NCBI GenBank assembly: GCA_030041005.1
Contig: JASHOR010000131.1
Coordinates: forward strand, 140,692 to 204,691
From: Xanthobacteraceae bacterium
GTDB lineage: Bacteria > Pseudomonadota > Alphaproteobacteria > Rhizobiales > Xanthobacteraceae
Direction of reading: 5' to 3'
Length of the DNA: 64,000 nt
Part shown: positions 9,058 through 17,868 of the stretch, piece by piece
Layout: each line of letters starts with the position of its first letter
How positions within the stretch are numbered: the first letter of the stretch is position 1
Translations under genes and position numbers: made by a program
The notes under the pieces: generated by a model
The model's database searches: none
The model's input: the letters and a program-made list of their open reading frames with translations, nothing else
Told to the model about the DNA's origin: nothing

Positions 9058-9070
9058 ACGGGCGCGATCG

Positions 9071-9934
9071 CTAAAACTCACCCGTCGTCATCGCAACGCC
9101 GAGCCGGCGCTCGATCAGCCACTCGCATGCGGCGAGCATCGCGTAGAGGCCAAGGCCGATGCAACAAAGCAACGCGATGCACGCAAACACGAGTGCCGTG
9201 TCGGCGTCGGAGGTGGCCAGGATGATGATGTATCCGAGCCCTTGCTGCGCCATTATGAACTCGCCGATGATGACGCCGATCATGGCCATCGTCATCGAGA
9301 CCTTCAGGCCCGCGAAAATGTGCGGCAGAGCATAAGGAAGCCGCACAGACCATAAAATCTGCCACTGCGAGGCTGTCGCCGCTTCGCATAGACGCAGCAC
9401 TGTCCGATCAACGCTGAGCAGGCCCGTCAGCGTTGAAACGACGACCGGGAAAAATGCCATGAAGACCGCCAGCAACAGCCGCGAGGATTCGCCAACTCCG
9501 AACCAGACGATGAAGAGCGGCGCGACCGCAACCTTGGGGATGAGCTGGAAGAAGAGGATATAAGGGCTCAGCGTCTGCTGCGCACGGCGTGACAACATAA
9601 TCGACGTTCCGAGCCCGAAACCGAGGACGGCGGCCAAGGCGAATCCGTAGACCGTCGCGGTGAGCGTCGGGATCGTCTGTACCAACAGGATCGGATAGGC
9701 TCTCCGCAGCGAAGCCCAGACCGCGCTGGGCGGAACGATTGTCATGCTCGATATGCTGCTGTTCCGAAGCCCATATTCCCAAGCCAGCGCCAGGATGATG
9801 GCAAGTCCCGTCGGCAGCAGGATTTTCCGCGCAGCGCGAAACGCCGCCCAGGCTTTGAGCCTGCTGCGGCCTGATCCTTCGTCCCGGGTGACCGGCTTGA
9901 TCGCGCCTGCGGCCTGGGTGAGGCTGTATTTCAT
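9071..9934 (-). CDS. ABC transporter permease (SsuC/TauC family), cluster 2, distal
   Basis: A 287-residue permease of the same family as those at 3-5 kb. After a polar N-terminal 30 residues there are about six membrane segments, starting with ILLPTGLAIILALAWEYGL. The coupling loop contains CEAATASQWQILWSVRLPYALPHIF. The ATG at 9934 shares one base with the stop of the preceding permease (TGATG), so coupled translation is expected. It is the last gene of SBP-ATPase-permease-permease. A longer open frame upstream (to 10192) lies inside the other permease gene and is not coding. Confidence 0.87.
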   Translation of the reverse strand: MKYSLTQAAGAIKPVTRDEGSGRSRLKAWAAFRAARKILLPTGLAIILALAWEYGLRNSSISSMTIVPPSAVWASLRRAYPILLVQTIPTLTATVYGFALAAVLGFGLGTSIMLSRRAQQTLSPYILFFQLIPKVAVAPLFIVWFGVGESSRLLLAVFMAFFPVVVSTLTGLLSVDRTVLRLCEAATASQWQILWSVRLPYALPHIFAGLKVSMTMAMIGVIIGEFIMAQQGLGYIIILATSDADTALVFACIALLCCIGLGLYAMLAACEWLIERRLGVAMTTGEF

Positions 9935-10731
9935 CAGCCCCGCCACCAGCGTTGAAGCCGTCGTTCGGCCGCGAAGGCTACCGCATAAAGCAGCAGGCCG
10001 ACCACACAGAGGACGGCGAGTCCCGCAAAGACGTTTGCCGTTCGGCCGAAAGACCCGGACAGCAGAATGTAATATCCAAGTCCCTCCTTGGACGAAATGA
10101 ACTCGCCGATGACGATGCCGATCACCGACATGGTCGCGGCAACCTTCACGCCGGTCATGAAGTAAGGAAGCGCGTATGGCAGGCGCACCCAAACGAAGGT
10201 CTGCCAGGCACTCGCCCCCACCGCGCGGCAGAGTCGCAATGCATTGGCGTCGGTGCGCGAGAGGCCGGTCATGGTCGCGAGTGCGACCGGAAAGAAGCTG
10301 ATGAAGACGGCATAGGTTAGTCGCGACGTGGCGCCAAGGCCGAGCCAGAAGGTGAAGAGCGGCGCCAAGGCGATCTTCGGCGTTAGCTGAATGAGCAGGA
10401 CGTGGGGATAGAAGGTCTCGAACACAATCGCCGAAGAGGACAGCACTACGGCGGTCACGAAGCCAAGGGCGACAGCGATGGCGAACGCAGCAACCGAGTA
10501 GCCGCCCGTCACGAGCGCATGGTGCATCAGAATGCCGAACGTGCCGGGAATGACATGGGCGACGTCGCTCGGGGCCGGGAGGATGAGTTGCGGAACGTGT
10601 CGCAGGCGCACAAGCACCTGCCAGGCCGCAAGCACGAAGATGCCGAACGCGAGTGGCAGTCCAATCGTCGCGCCTGCGCCGCGAGGCAGGCGCCGGTGAC
10701 GGACGCTGGGCACGACGGCGATTTCGCTCAC
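9934..10731 (-). CDS. ABC transporter permease (SsuC/TauC family), cluster 2, proximal
   Basis: A 265-residue permease with about six membrane spans (IGLPLAFGIFVLAAWQVLV through FAGLAVLCVVGLLLYAVAFA). The EAA-like loop is CRAVGASAWQTFVWVRLPYALPYFM. The GTG start at 10731 overlaps the ATPase stop as GTGA, and its own stop overlaps the next permease start. The two permeases share the coupling loop but differ elsewhere, as expected for a heterodimeric channel. Substrate unknown. Confidence 0.87.
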   Translation of the reverse strand: MSEIAVVPSVRHRRLPRGAGATIGLPLAFGIFVLAAWQVLVRLRHVPQLILPAPSDVAHVIPGTFGILMHHALVTGGYSVAAFAIAVALGFVTAVVLSSSAIVFETFYPHVLLIQLTPKIALAPLFTFWLGLGATSRLTYAVFISFFPVALATMTGLSRTDANALRLCRAVGASAWQTFVWVRLPYALPYFMTGVKVAATMSVIGIVIGEFISSKEGLGYYILLSGSFGRTANVFAGLAVLCVVGLLLYAVAFAAERRLQRWWRG

Positions 10732-11519
10732 GCCGCCTTGCCGAGCCGGGCGCCGCCCGAACGGCCGTGGTCGATAAGGCCGCGCAAATGAGAGCACATC
10801 TGATTGAACTCTTTGGCCTCGCCGATCGCCGGATCGCGCGGGCGAGTGAACGGCACCGGGCAGTCTTCGACGATCGTCGCCGGCCTGCGTGTCATGACGA
10901 GCACGCGATCGGCGAGATAGACAGCCTCGCGTATGGAATGGGTGACGAAAAGCCCGGTCTTGGGAATTCTGGCCCATATGTCGAGCAATGCATCGTTCAT
11001 CTCGTCCCGCGTCATGGCATCGAGCGCGGAAAACGGCTCGTCCATGAGAAGAATGTCGGGATCCGTAACCAACGCGCGGCAGATCGCCACCCGTTGCCGC
11101 ATTCCGCCAGAGAGTTGCATCGGTTTCGCTTCGCTGAACCCGCCTAGTCCGACGAGTTCGATCAGTTCGAGCGCCCGGTCCCTGCATGCCTTCGATGCGC
11201 GCCCCTGAATGCGCGCCGGGAAAAGGATGTTCTCCAGGGCCGACTTCCACGGCAGAAGCGTCGAGTCCTGGAACATGATGCCGACGTTCCGGCGCGGCTT
11301 CGTAACCGGCTCGCCGTCCAGGGTTATGCTTCCGGTAGTGACCGCTTCAAGCCCTGCACACATCATGAGCAGCGTGGACTTTCCGCAGCCAGAGGGGCCG
11401 AGGATCGAGATGAACTCGCCCTTGCCCGCGGTGAATGATACGCTGGAGATGGCCTCGATCCGATCCGTCCTCGTTTCGAAGACCTTGCTGACGTTCTGGA
11501 CCTGGATAGTCCCACCCAT
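10728..11519 (-). CDS. ABC transporter ATP-binding protein (SsuB/TauB family), cluster 2
   Basis: A 263-residue ATPase. Walker A is GPSGCGKST at 41-49, the Q-loop is GIMFQDSTLLPW, the signature is LSGGMRQRVAICRAL, Walker B is ILLMDEPFSALD and the H-loop is GLFVTHSIREAVYLADRV. These are textbook for the SsuB/TauB/NrtD importers. ATG 11519 fits the fold; a TTG nine bases earlier is also in frame. It lies 18 bp after the binding-protein gene and its stop overlaps the following permease start by four bases. Confidence 0.9.
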   Translation of the reverse strand: MGGTIQVQNVSKVFETRTDRIEAISSVSFTAGKGEFISILGPSGCGKSTLLMMCAGLEAVTTGSITLDGEPVTKPRRNVGIMFQDSTLLPWKSALENILFPARIQGRASKACRDRALELIELVGLGGFSEAKPMQLSGGMRQRVAICRALVTDPDILLMDEPFSALDAMTRDEMNDALLDIWARIPKTGLFVTHSIREAVYLADRVLVMTRRPATIVEDCPVPFTRPRDPAIGEAKEFNQMCSHLRGLIDHGRSGGARLGKAA

Positions 11520-11537
11520 TATCAGCAACCGAGATAA

Positions 11538-12623
11538 TCAGTAACCGAGATATTTGCGGGAGGGATCGGCGATCGCCTGGGCCTTTTTCCACTCATCTGG
11601 CGTGAACGTCACATTGTGGACAAACGCGTTGCTGAACAGGTCCGACGTCTTCGGGCGCTTGTCGCTCGGGCTTGCGACATATTTCATGACCAGATCGGCC
11701 ATCGATTCGTAATCGGCCGGTTCGGAGTAACCCAGCCCGCTCTTTAGCGTCGGGCCGTCGATGATTGTCGCACTGGTCATGCAGAGGCCGAGCCGAGTCT
11801 GCTCTGCAATACCTTTCGTCAATGCGACCTCGGGCAACTGTTTCAGGAAGGCCTTCACAGTCGCATCCGGATCGAGCATCGAGTATTTGATCGCTTTCAA
11901 TAGTCCGGCCGTGAAGTCGGCGCAAAGCTTGGGCTCGCTCTTCAAAAGCTCAGGCTTCGTTATCAAGGCATAGTTATAGAGTCGCAGTCCGGCCTTGTGG
12001 AACGAGAAGACGCGAGGATCATAGTTATTGTAAACAAGTGAAGGCACGACCGAGATCGCAAAGCAGGAAATGGCGTCGACCTGCTTGCTCACGAGCAGTC
12101 GGTTGCGGACGATCGCATCGGTCTGCTCGAAATCGATACTCTTGAAGTTGAACCCGGCCTTTTCCGCATAAAGGGGCAGGAAAGGATACTCGCCGGATGT
12201 CGTCGTCACCGCCATCTTCTTGCCGTTGAGGTCCTTGGGCGACTTGATGGCGCTGTTGCTGGCGAGCGAAAGAATGCACATGGTGGCGTCGTAGCCACAG
12301 GTCGCAAGCGAAATCAGCGGCAGCCCTTTCGCGGTCTGCTGGATGGCGGACGAGGCCGCCGCCAGGCCAAACTGGAACTGTCCGGTTCCGACCGCTTGTG
12401 CCGCAGCAACCGAGCCGTAGCCGCGGCTCACTGTGACGTCGAGACCCAGATCATCCCAATACCCGAGTTCCTTCGCCACATAAACGTAACCGTTGGAGCC
12501 ATCGGGTACCCAGGAGAGAGTGAATGTAACCTTGCGCTTGGCCTGCGCGTGCGCACCTCCAAGACTGACGAAGGGCGACGAAATAACACCGAGCGCAACA
12601 GCGCGACGTGAGAGTTTGACCAT
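11538..12623 (-). CDS. NMT1/THI5-like ABC transporter substrate-binding protein, cluster 2
   Basis: A 361-residue binding protein. The N-terminus MVKLSRRAVALGVISSPFVSLGG has a twin arginine followed by a hydrophobic core and a cleavage region at AHAQA, so Tat export is plausible. The mature part opens with KVTFTLSWVPDGSNGYVYVAKELGYW, the THI5/SsuA pattern for the hinge and first ligand loop, then AVGTGQFQFGLAAASSA and KSPKDLNGKKMAVTTT. A GTG at 12659 is in frame and would add 12 residues, but it would place the arginine pair deep in the chain. It shares only family-level similarity with the protein at 1961-2962, so the two loci are not a recent tandem duplication. Confidence 0.87.
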   Translation of the reverse strand: MVKLSRRAVALGVISSPFVSLGGAHAQAKRKVTFTLSWVPDGSNGYVYVAKELGYWDDLGLDVTVSRGYGSVAAAQAVGTGQFQFGLAAASSAIQQTAKGLPLISLATCGYDATMCILSLASNSAIKSPKDLNGKKMAVTTTSGEYPFLPLYAEKAGFNFKSIDFEQTDAIVRNRLLVSKQVDAISCFAISVVPSLVYNNYDPRVFSFHKAGLRLYNYALITKPELLKSEPKLCADFTAGLLKAIKYSMLDPDATVKAFLKQLPEVALTKGIAEQTRLGLCMTSATIIDGPTLKSGLGYSEPADYESMADLVMKYVASPSDKRPKTSDLFSNAFVHNVTFTPDEWKKAQAIADPSRKYLGY

Positions 12624-12660
12624 GACGTTCAGATCGAGTTTGAGGAAGAAAAAAGGCACA

Positions 12661-12842
12661 TCAGTCTAGGTGTTTGGCAAGCGCCATGTCAACATTATGC
12701 GGCGGTGCGCGTCTTCGAACAAGCGCGTCGATGAGGCCTTGAAGGTTTTCTGCGAAATAGCGGCCTTCGATGACTAACGCCGCCTTCTTCGTGATGATAT
12801 CGATCTGCCGGATGCAACTCTGCGTCGGTTGAACGCTGCCGC
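12661..12842 (-). pseudogene. possible coding remnant without start codon
   Basis: Between the dehydrogenase stop and the binding-protein gene one minus-strand frame stays open for about 60 codons and ends with TGA at 12663-12661. Its translation looks protein-like (IDIITKKAALVIEG, then RYFAENLQGLIDALVRR). I see no ATG, GTG or TTG that would start it within the gap, and the frame runs back into the dehydrogenase gene out of phase. It may be the tail of a decayed gene, or a chance frame. I do not recognise the family. Confidence 0.22.
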
Positions 12843-13844
12843 TTACAACATCGAGGGCAGCACGCGGTCGGGCGGGCGATGACCGTCCAGGAACGTCTTG
12901 ATGTTGATGATCACTTTCTCGCCCATGTCGATCCGGCCTTCGAGCGTGGCCGATCCCAAATGCGGCAGCAGCACAACCCTTCCCGTTTTGGCGAGCTTGA
13001 CCAGCTTGGGATTGACCGCCGGTTCGTGTTCGAACACGTCAAGTCCGGCACCGGCAATTTCCTCGGCCTCGATCAGACGAGCGAGGGCGTTCTCGTCGAT
13101 GACCTCGCCGCGGGCAGTGTTGACCACGTAGGCCTCGGGCCGGATGAGCTTCAGCCGTCGCGCCGACAGCAAATGATAGGTTGCCGGCGTGTGCGGACAA
13201 TTGACCGAGATGATGTCCATGCGCATGAGCATCTGGTCGAGACTTTCCCAGTAGGTGGCTTGCAACTCCTCCTCGATGCGCGGCGCCGTCCGGCGACGGT
13301 TGTGGTAGTGGATTTTGAGGCCGAATGCCTGTGCGCGGCGGGCGACTGCTTGCCCAATTCGCCCCATGCCGACGATGCCGAGGCGTTTGCCCCATATCCG
13401 ATGCCCGAGCATCCACGTCGGGCTCCAGCCGCCCCAGTCGACGTCGTCGATGAGAACGCGGGAGCCCTCGGCCAGGCGCCGCGGCACCGCGAGGATGAGC
13501 GCCAAAGTCATATCAGCAGTGTCTTCGGTCAGCACGCCCGGCGTGTTGGTCACGGTGATTCCCCGCTGCACCGCGCTCGCTACGTCTATGTTGTCGACGC
13601 CGTTGCCGAAATTGGCAATCAGGCGCAAACGCTCGCCCGACTGGCTGAGGACCGTGCGGTCGATATGATCGGTGACCGTCGGCACCAGCACATCGGCAGC
13701 CTTGACGGCCTCGACCAGTTGCGCCTGCGTCATCGGGGTGTCGTCGGCGTTGAGGTGAGTGTCGAAAAGCTCGCGCATCCTCATCTCGACGCTGTTCGGC
13801 AGCCGTCGCGTGACGACGACGAGCGGCTTCTTGCCTTGTGCCAT
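12843..13844 (-). CDS. D-2-hydroxyacid dehydrogenase (glyoxylate/hydroxypyruvate reductase type)
   Basis: A 333-residue NAD(P)-dependent enzyme. The Rossmann fingerprint is GIVGMGRIGQAVARRAQAFG and the catalytic triad is present: Arg in VVNTARGEVID, Glu in GLDVFEHEP, His in LLPHLGSATLEG. The N-terminal substrate domain includes IANFGNGVDNIDV. Length and motifs fit glyoxylate reductase/D-glycerate dehydrogenase (GyaR), which reduces glyoxylate or hydroxypyruvate in the cytoplasm. ATG 13844 has AGAGG upstream and starts just before the first beta-strand KKPLVVVTRR; longer in-frame starts add an implausible Arg/Pro-rich leader. It is divergent from the SH3-domain gene. Exact substrate within the family is inferred. 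Confidence 0.88.
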   Translation of the reverse strand: MAQGKKPLVVVTRRLPNSVEMRMRELFDTHLNADDTPMTQAQLVEAVKAADVLVPTVTDHIDRTVLSQSGERLRLIANFGNGVDNIDVASAVQRGITVTNTPGVLTEDTADMTLALILAVPRRLAEGSRVLIDDVDWGGWSPTWMLGHRIWGKRLGIVGMGRIGQAVARRAQAFGLKIHYHNRRRTAPRIEEELQATYWESLDQMLMRMDIISVNCPHTPATYHLLSARRLKLIRPEAYVVNTARGEVIDENALARLIEAEEIAGAGLDVFEHEPAVNPKLVKLAKTGRVVLLPHLGSATLEGRIDMGEKVIINIKTFLDGHRPPDRVLPSML

Positions 13845-14126
13845 CTCTTGCCTCTTGGACGTAAGCCTGAAAACGCGCTTGTGCTGCGGCAGCGGCGGCC
13901 TCGTCGTGGTCCCTTCCAGTCGGCCCGGCATGTCTGGAGCGTTTGCCGCATCCCGCGTTCAGGTCTCCTTAACTCCGCTCGCCGACACTGGCGGCCGGGA
14001 GGCGGTTTGTCATTTTTTCTCTAGCAGACGGACTGCGCTCTCACCAAATCGTGCCGGGTTCCCCGGCCTGATTATATACCAACCACGATCGGGCATGCCG
14101 CGAAGCCCTTGCGGCATGGGAGGCTG

Positions 14127-14642
14127 ATGATCGCGTGGCTCCGTGGCCTGTTTGCGGCCTTGCTCACACTCGCGTCAGCCGTGGGCCCCTCCCATGCCGG
14201 AAATGAATCCGCGACGAGCAGCCTGCCGGTGCCGCGGTTTGTCAGCATAAAGGCCGACCGCGTGAACGTGCGCGGCGGCCCGGACAGGAACCACGACGTC
14301 TCGTTCATCTTCACCCGCGTCGGCTGGCCTGTCGAAATCACCGCCCAGTTCGAGAACTGGCGGCGTATTCGCGATGCGGATGGCTCGGAAGGCTGGGTCT
14401 ATCATTCCCTGCTGTCCAGCAAGCGCATGGCCGCCGTCGAGTTGAAGCGAAATACCGATCTCGCGCCGCTCTACGCCAAGCCCAATACCAACAGTCCGGT
14501 CATAGCGAAGCTGGAGGTCGGCGTGCTCGGGACGGTTAAGTCCTGTACCGGCGACTGGTGCCACCTTGCCGGCAAGAATTTCGACGGTTGGGTCGAGCAA
14601 GACGACCTTTGGGGCGTCTATCCGCATGAGAAGATCGACTGA
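14127..14642 (+). CDS. exported bacterial SH3-domain protein
   Basis: A 171-residue protein with a Sec signal peptide (MIAWLRGLFAALLTLASAVG, cleavage near PSHAG). Two SH3-like modules follow. The first, about 45-100, has FVSIKADRVNVRGGPDRNHDVSF and GWPVEITAQFENWRRIRDADG; the second, about 105-165, has LYAKPNTNSPVIAKLEVGVLG and a final WVEQDDLWGVYP. Two cysteines (SCTGDWCHL) could form a disulfide in the periplasm. GGGAGG precedes the ATG closely. Bacterial SH3 domains bind peptidoglycan or partner proteins; no catalytic domain is present. This gene next to a 2-hydroxyacid dehydrogenase is a pairing I recall from other Hyphomicrobiales, with no known functional link. Confidence 0.78.
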   Translation: MIAWLRGLFAALLTLASAVGPSHAGNESATSSLPVPRFVSIKADRVNVRGGPDRNHDVSFIFTRVGWPVEITAQFENWRRIRDADGSEGWVYHSLLSSKRMAAVELKRNTDLAPLYAKPNTNSPVIAKLEVGVLGTVKSCTGDWCHLAGKNFDGWVEQDDLWGVYPHEKID

Positions 14643-14663
14643 TGTCGATTGCCTCTTCTTCAG

Positions 14664-16070
14664 CTAGCGCCACGCGCGCACGTCCACGAAGTGGCCGGCG
14701 ATCGCAGCAGCGGCGGCCATCGCCGGCGAGACAAGGTGGGTGCGGCCCTTGTAGCCCTGGCGGCCTTCGAAATTGCGGTTCGAGGTCGAGGCGCAGCGCT
14801 CGCCTGGATTGAGCTTGTCGGGATTCATGGCAAGGCACATCGAGCAGCCGGGCTCGCGCCATTCGAAGCCGGCCTTGACGAAAATCCTGTCGAGACCCTC
14901 GGCCTCGGCCTGCTCCTTAACGAGGCCGGAGCCGGGCACGATCATGGCTTTGACATTGGCGTTGACCGTCTTGCCGTCGACCATCTTGGCAGCGGCGCGC
15001 AGGTCCTCGATGCGCGCGTTGGTGCAGGAGCCGATGAACACCCGGTCGATTGCAATGTCGGCGATCTTCTCGCCGCCCTTCAATCCCATATAGGCGAGCG
15101 AGCGTTCGGCGGCCTGCCGCTTGTTGTCATCGGCAATGTCGTCGAGCCGCGGCACGCGGCCGGTCACGGACACGACTTGCTCGGGGTTGGTACCCCAGGT
15201 CACGAGCGGCGGTAGTTTTGCGGCGTCGAGCCTGATCTCGCGATCGAAATGAGCGCCGTCGTCTGTATGCAGCGTCTCCCAGTAACGCATGGCGGCATCC
15301 CAGGCCTTGCCTTTGGGCGACTTGGGACGGTCCTTGAGATAGTCATAAGCTTTCTCGTCGGGCGCGATGAAGCCGGCCTTGGCGCCGGCCTCAACGGACA
15401 TGTTGCACACGGTCATGCGGCCTTCCATCGACAGCGCCCGGATCGCCTCACCGGCATATTCGAGCGCGTAGCCGGTACCGCCCGCGGTACCGATCTCGCC
15501 GATGATGGCGAGGATGATGTCCTTGGCGGTGACGCCGTCCGGAAGCTTGCCGTCGACCACGGCGCGCATGTTTTTCGATTTGGTCTGAACCAGGGTTTGC
15601 GTCGCCAGGACGTGCTCGACTTCCGAGGTGCCGATGCCATAAGCGAGCGCGCCGAAAGCCCCATGGGTGGCGGTGTGGCTGTCGCCGCATACCAGTGTCA
15701 CGCCGGGCAGGGTGAATCCCTGCTCCGGACCGATGATGTGGACGATGCCCTGTCGCTTGTCGAACTCGTTGTAGTATTCGAGCCCGAAGAATTTCACGTT
15801 CTCGGCAAGATAGGCGATCTGCGCTTCGCTTTCCGGGTCGGGATTCTTAAGTCGCCGATCGGTCGTCGGCACGTTGTGATCGACGACGCACAGTGTCTTG
15901 TCCGGTGCCCGCACTTTGCGGCCGGCAAGCCGCAGCCCTTCGAAGGCCTGTGGGCTCGTCACTTCGTGTACCAGATGCCGGTCGATGTAGATCAGGCAAG
16001 TGCCGTCCGGCTGCTCATCGACCAGATGATCGTGCCAGATCTTGTCGTAGAAGGTGCGGGGCTGAGCCAT
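14664..16070 (-). CDS. leuC: 3-isopropylmalate dehydratase large subunit
   Basis: A 468-residue aconitase-superfamily subunit that isomerises 2- to 3-isopropylmalate in leucine synthesis, together with LeuD (not in this window). The three [4Fe-4S] cysteines are visible: one in [12 protein letters not shown] and two in [12 protein letters not shown]. Other family blocks are the N-terminal [35 protein letters not shown] and NRNFEGRQG. The length is normal. No leucine-rich leader peptide is evident upstream. In related genomes leuC follows rplS; here the MetE-C-like gene on the other strand lies between them. Confidence 0.97.
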   Translation of the reverse strand: MAQPRTFYDKIWHDHLVDEQPDGTCLIYIDRHLVHEVTSPQAFEGLRLAGRKVRAPDKTLCVVDHNVPTTDRRLKNPDPESEAQIAYLAENVKFFGLEYYNEFDKRQGIVHIIGPEQGFTLPGVTLVCGDSHTATHGAFGALAYGIGTSEVEHVLATQTLVQTKSKNMRAVVDGKLPDGVTAKDIILAIIGEIGTAGGTGYALEYAGEAIRALSMEGRMTVCNMSVEAGAKAGFIAPDEKAYDYLKDRPKSPKGKAWDAAMRYWETLHTDDGAHFDREIRLDAAKLPPLVTWGTNPEQVVSVTGRVPRLDDIADDNKRQAAERSLAYMGLKGGEKIADIAIDRVFIGSCTNARIEDLRAAAKMVDGKTVNANVKAMIVPGSGLVKEQAEAEGLDRIFVKAGFEWREPGCSMCLAMNPDKLNPGERCASTSNRNFEGRQGYKGRTHLVSPAMAAAAAIAGHFVDVRAWR

Positions 16071-16214
16071 CCCGGAATACTCCTCGGCGCTTTCGTACTC
16101 AGATAGTCGTTGCGCCGTCCTTTAGCGCCTGCGTGCGAGAAGGAAAAGGGCAGGGCGCCTGTCGCCGCTGCGAGCCCTGAGCTAGGCTCGTGCGGCAACA
16201 GGGATGGGAATGCC

Positions 16215-17351
16215 ATGAAACGCAGCGAAGGCTCGATCAGAACGACACACGCCGGCCGGCTGCCGCCGGTGGCGCCGGCGGATGCCGATGTCACCCGGCA
16301 GGTGGCGGAGGTGGTCCGCAAGCAGGTGCAAATCGGCCTCAGTTGCGTCGGCGACGGCGAGTTCTGGAACGGACGCAATTTCCACTATTACGCGCAGCAA
16401 TTCGGCGGGGTGACGGCGCGTCCGCTCAAGGAGGGCGAACGCGGCTCGGGGCGGGAAGCGACGCGCGAGCGTGACCGGTTTCCGAAGCTCTACGCGGACA
16501 TGGACCGGGTTGGCACGATGTTCTGCGTGCCCGGCGAAGAGCCGCGGTTCTCGCCGCCGAGCAAAATGGTCGTCACTGGTCCGATCAAGGGCCGGGCCAC
16601 CGACGCCATCCGGCGCGAAGTCGCCATATTCGCGGAGGCGCTCAAGGTCGTTGGCGGCGCTGAGGAGGCCTTCATCTGCGTGTTCGCGCCAGGCTGGCTC
16701 GATCATCACATTTTCAACGCGTACTACGCGACGGATGAGGAGTTCGTCTTCGCGATCGCCGACGCCATGCGCGAGGAATACCGCGCGGTCGTCGATGGCG
16801 GCTTCATCCTGCAGATTGACGACCCCGGCTTCGTGACCTCGTGGGACATGATCAAGCCGGAGCCGACGCTCGCGGAATATCGCCGCTATCTGAAGCTCCG
16901 CATCGATGCGCTCAATCACGCGCTTGACGGCATCCCTGAGGACAAGGTGCGCCATCATTTTTGCTGGGGATCATGGCATGGCGCGCACATCCACGACCTG
17001 CCGCTGAAAGACGTCATCGATCTCGTGTTTGCCGTGCGCGCGCAGGCTTACAGTTTCGAGGCCGGCAACGTGCGGCATCAGCATGAGTGGTCGCTCTGGA
17101 GGGACGTGAAACTGCCGGACGGCAAGTTCATCGTGCCGGGCGTGGTCAGCCATGCCACCAACCTCGTCGAACATCCCGAACTGATCGCGCAGAGGATCAA
17201 AAACTTCGCCGATATCGTGGGACCGGAGAACGTGATCGCCGGCACCGATTGCGGACTCGGCAGCCGTCTGCACGAAGATCTGGTCTGGGCGAAGCTCTCG
17301 GCTCTCGCCGAGGGAGCGCGGCTGGCCTCGAGGGCGCTTTGGGTCCGCTGA
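16215..17351 (+). CDS. MetE C-terminal-domain-like protein (cobalamin-independent methionine synthase II family)
   Basis: A 378-residue TIM-barrel protein of the UROD/MetE superfamily. Candidate zinc ligands match the MetE pattern: His-x-Cys in VRHHFCWGSWHG, Glu in YSFEAGNVRH and Cys in IAGTDCGLGSR. The N-terminus IRTTHAGRLPPV and LSCVGDGEFWN also fit. It lacks the N-terminal half of true MetE. Stand-alone members probably transfer a methyl group from an unknown donor to a thiol, and some act in C-S bond chemistry; the substrate is not known. I chose ATG 16215, since the frame further upstream is not conserved-looking. Its stop codon abuts the rplS stop on the opposite strand with no spacer. 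Confidence 0.8.
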   Translation: MKRSEGSIRTTHAGRLPPVAPADADVTRQVAEVVRKQVQIGLSCVGDGEFWNGRNFHYYAQQFGGVTARPLKEGERGSGREATRERDRFPKLYADMDRVGTMFCVPGEEPRFSPPSKMVVTGPIKGRATDAIRREVAIFAEALKVVGGAEEAFICVFAPGWLDHHIFNAYYATDEEFVFAIADAMREEYRAVVDGGFILQIDDPGFVTSWDMIKPEPTLAEYRRYLKLRIDALNHALDGIPEDKVRHHFCWGSWHGAHIHDLPLKDVIDLVFAVRAQAYSFEAGNVRHQHEWSLWRDVKLPDGKFIVPGVVSHATNLVEHPELIAQRIKNFADIVGPENVIAGTDCGLGSRLHEDLVWAKLSALAEGARLASRALWVR

Positions 17352-17756
17352 TTACTCGGCAGCCTTCTGTTCAGCGCCGGCTTCGGCACGCGTGCCGTGA
17401 TCCTGCCGCTCGGAAATGCGCGCGGACTTGCCGCGCCGGCCGCGCAGGTAATAGAGCTTGGCGCGGCGGACCTTGCCGCGCCGCACGACTTTGATCGAGT
17501 CGATCATCGGCGAATAGAGCGGGAACACGCGTTCTACGCCCTCGCCATAGGAGATCTTCCGCACCGTAAAGTTCTCATTGAGGCCCGCGCCCGCGCGGCC
17601 GATGCAGACGCCCTCGTAGGCTTGCACCCGGCTGCGTTCGCCTTCGACCACCTTGACGTTGACCAAAACCGTGTCGCCAGGCTGGAAGTCGGGAATTTGC
17701 TTGCCGGCCGAAAGCTTCGCCACCTGTTCGTTTTCGAGCTGCTTGAGAAGGTTCAT
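17352..17756 (-). CDS. rplS: 50S ribosomal protein L19
   Basis: A 134-residue L19, located at the 30S-50S interface. The N-terminal [15 protein letters not shown], the core [27 protein letters not shown] and the [21 protein letters not shown] block are diagnostic. The conserved part ends at [15 protein letters not shown]; a roughly 20-residue charged, alanine-containing tail follows, as in other alphaproteobacteria. It is the last gene of the rpsP-rimM-trmD-rplS group, 112 bp after trmD. Confidence 0.97.
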   Translation of the reverse strand: MNLLKQLENEQVAKLSAGKQIPDFQPGDTVLVNVKVVEGERSRVQAYEGVCIGRAGAGLNENFTVRKISYGEGVERVFPLYSPMIDSIKVVRRGKVRRAKLYYLRGRRGKSARISERQDHGTRAEAGAEQKAAE

Positions 17757-17868
17757 GGCGAATTCTCCATCGGCTGCGCTTTCATCGCGCCGTTTCGGCC
17801 TGGGTTGGGCGGGTTGGGCGAGCTTCTACGCTAACGCGCGGGCTTTGTCACGTTCCGGTCACTCGTCG

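Noticed and set aside
12624..12842. Possible TPP riboswitch before a THI5-like binding-protein gene
   Set aside because: None of the conserved THI-box sequences are present; the same is true before the gene at 1961.
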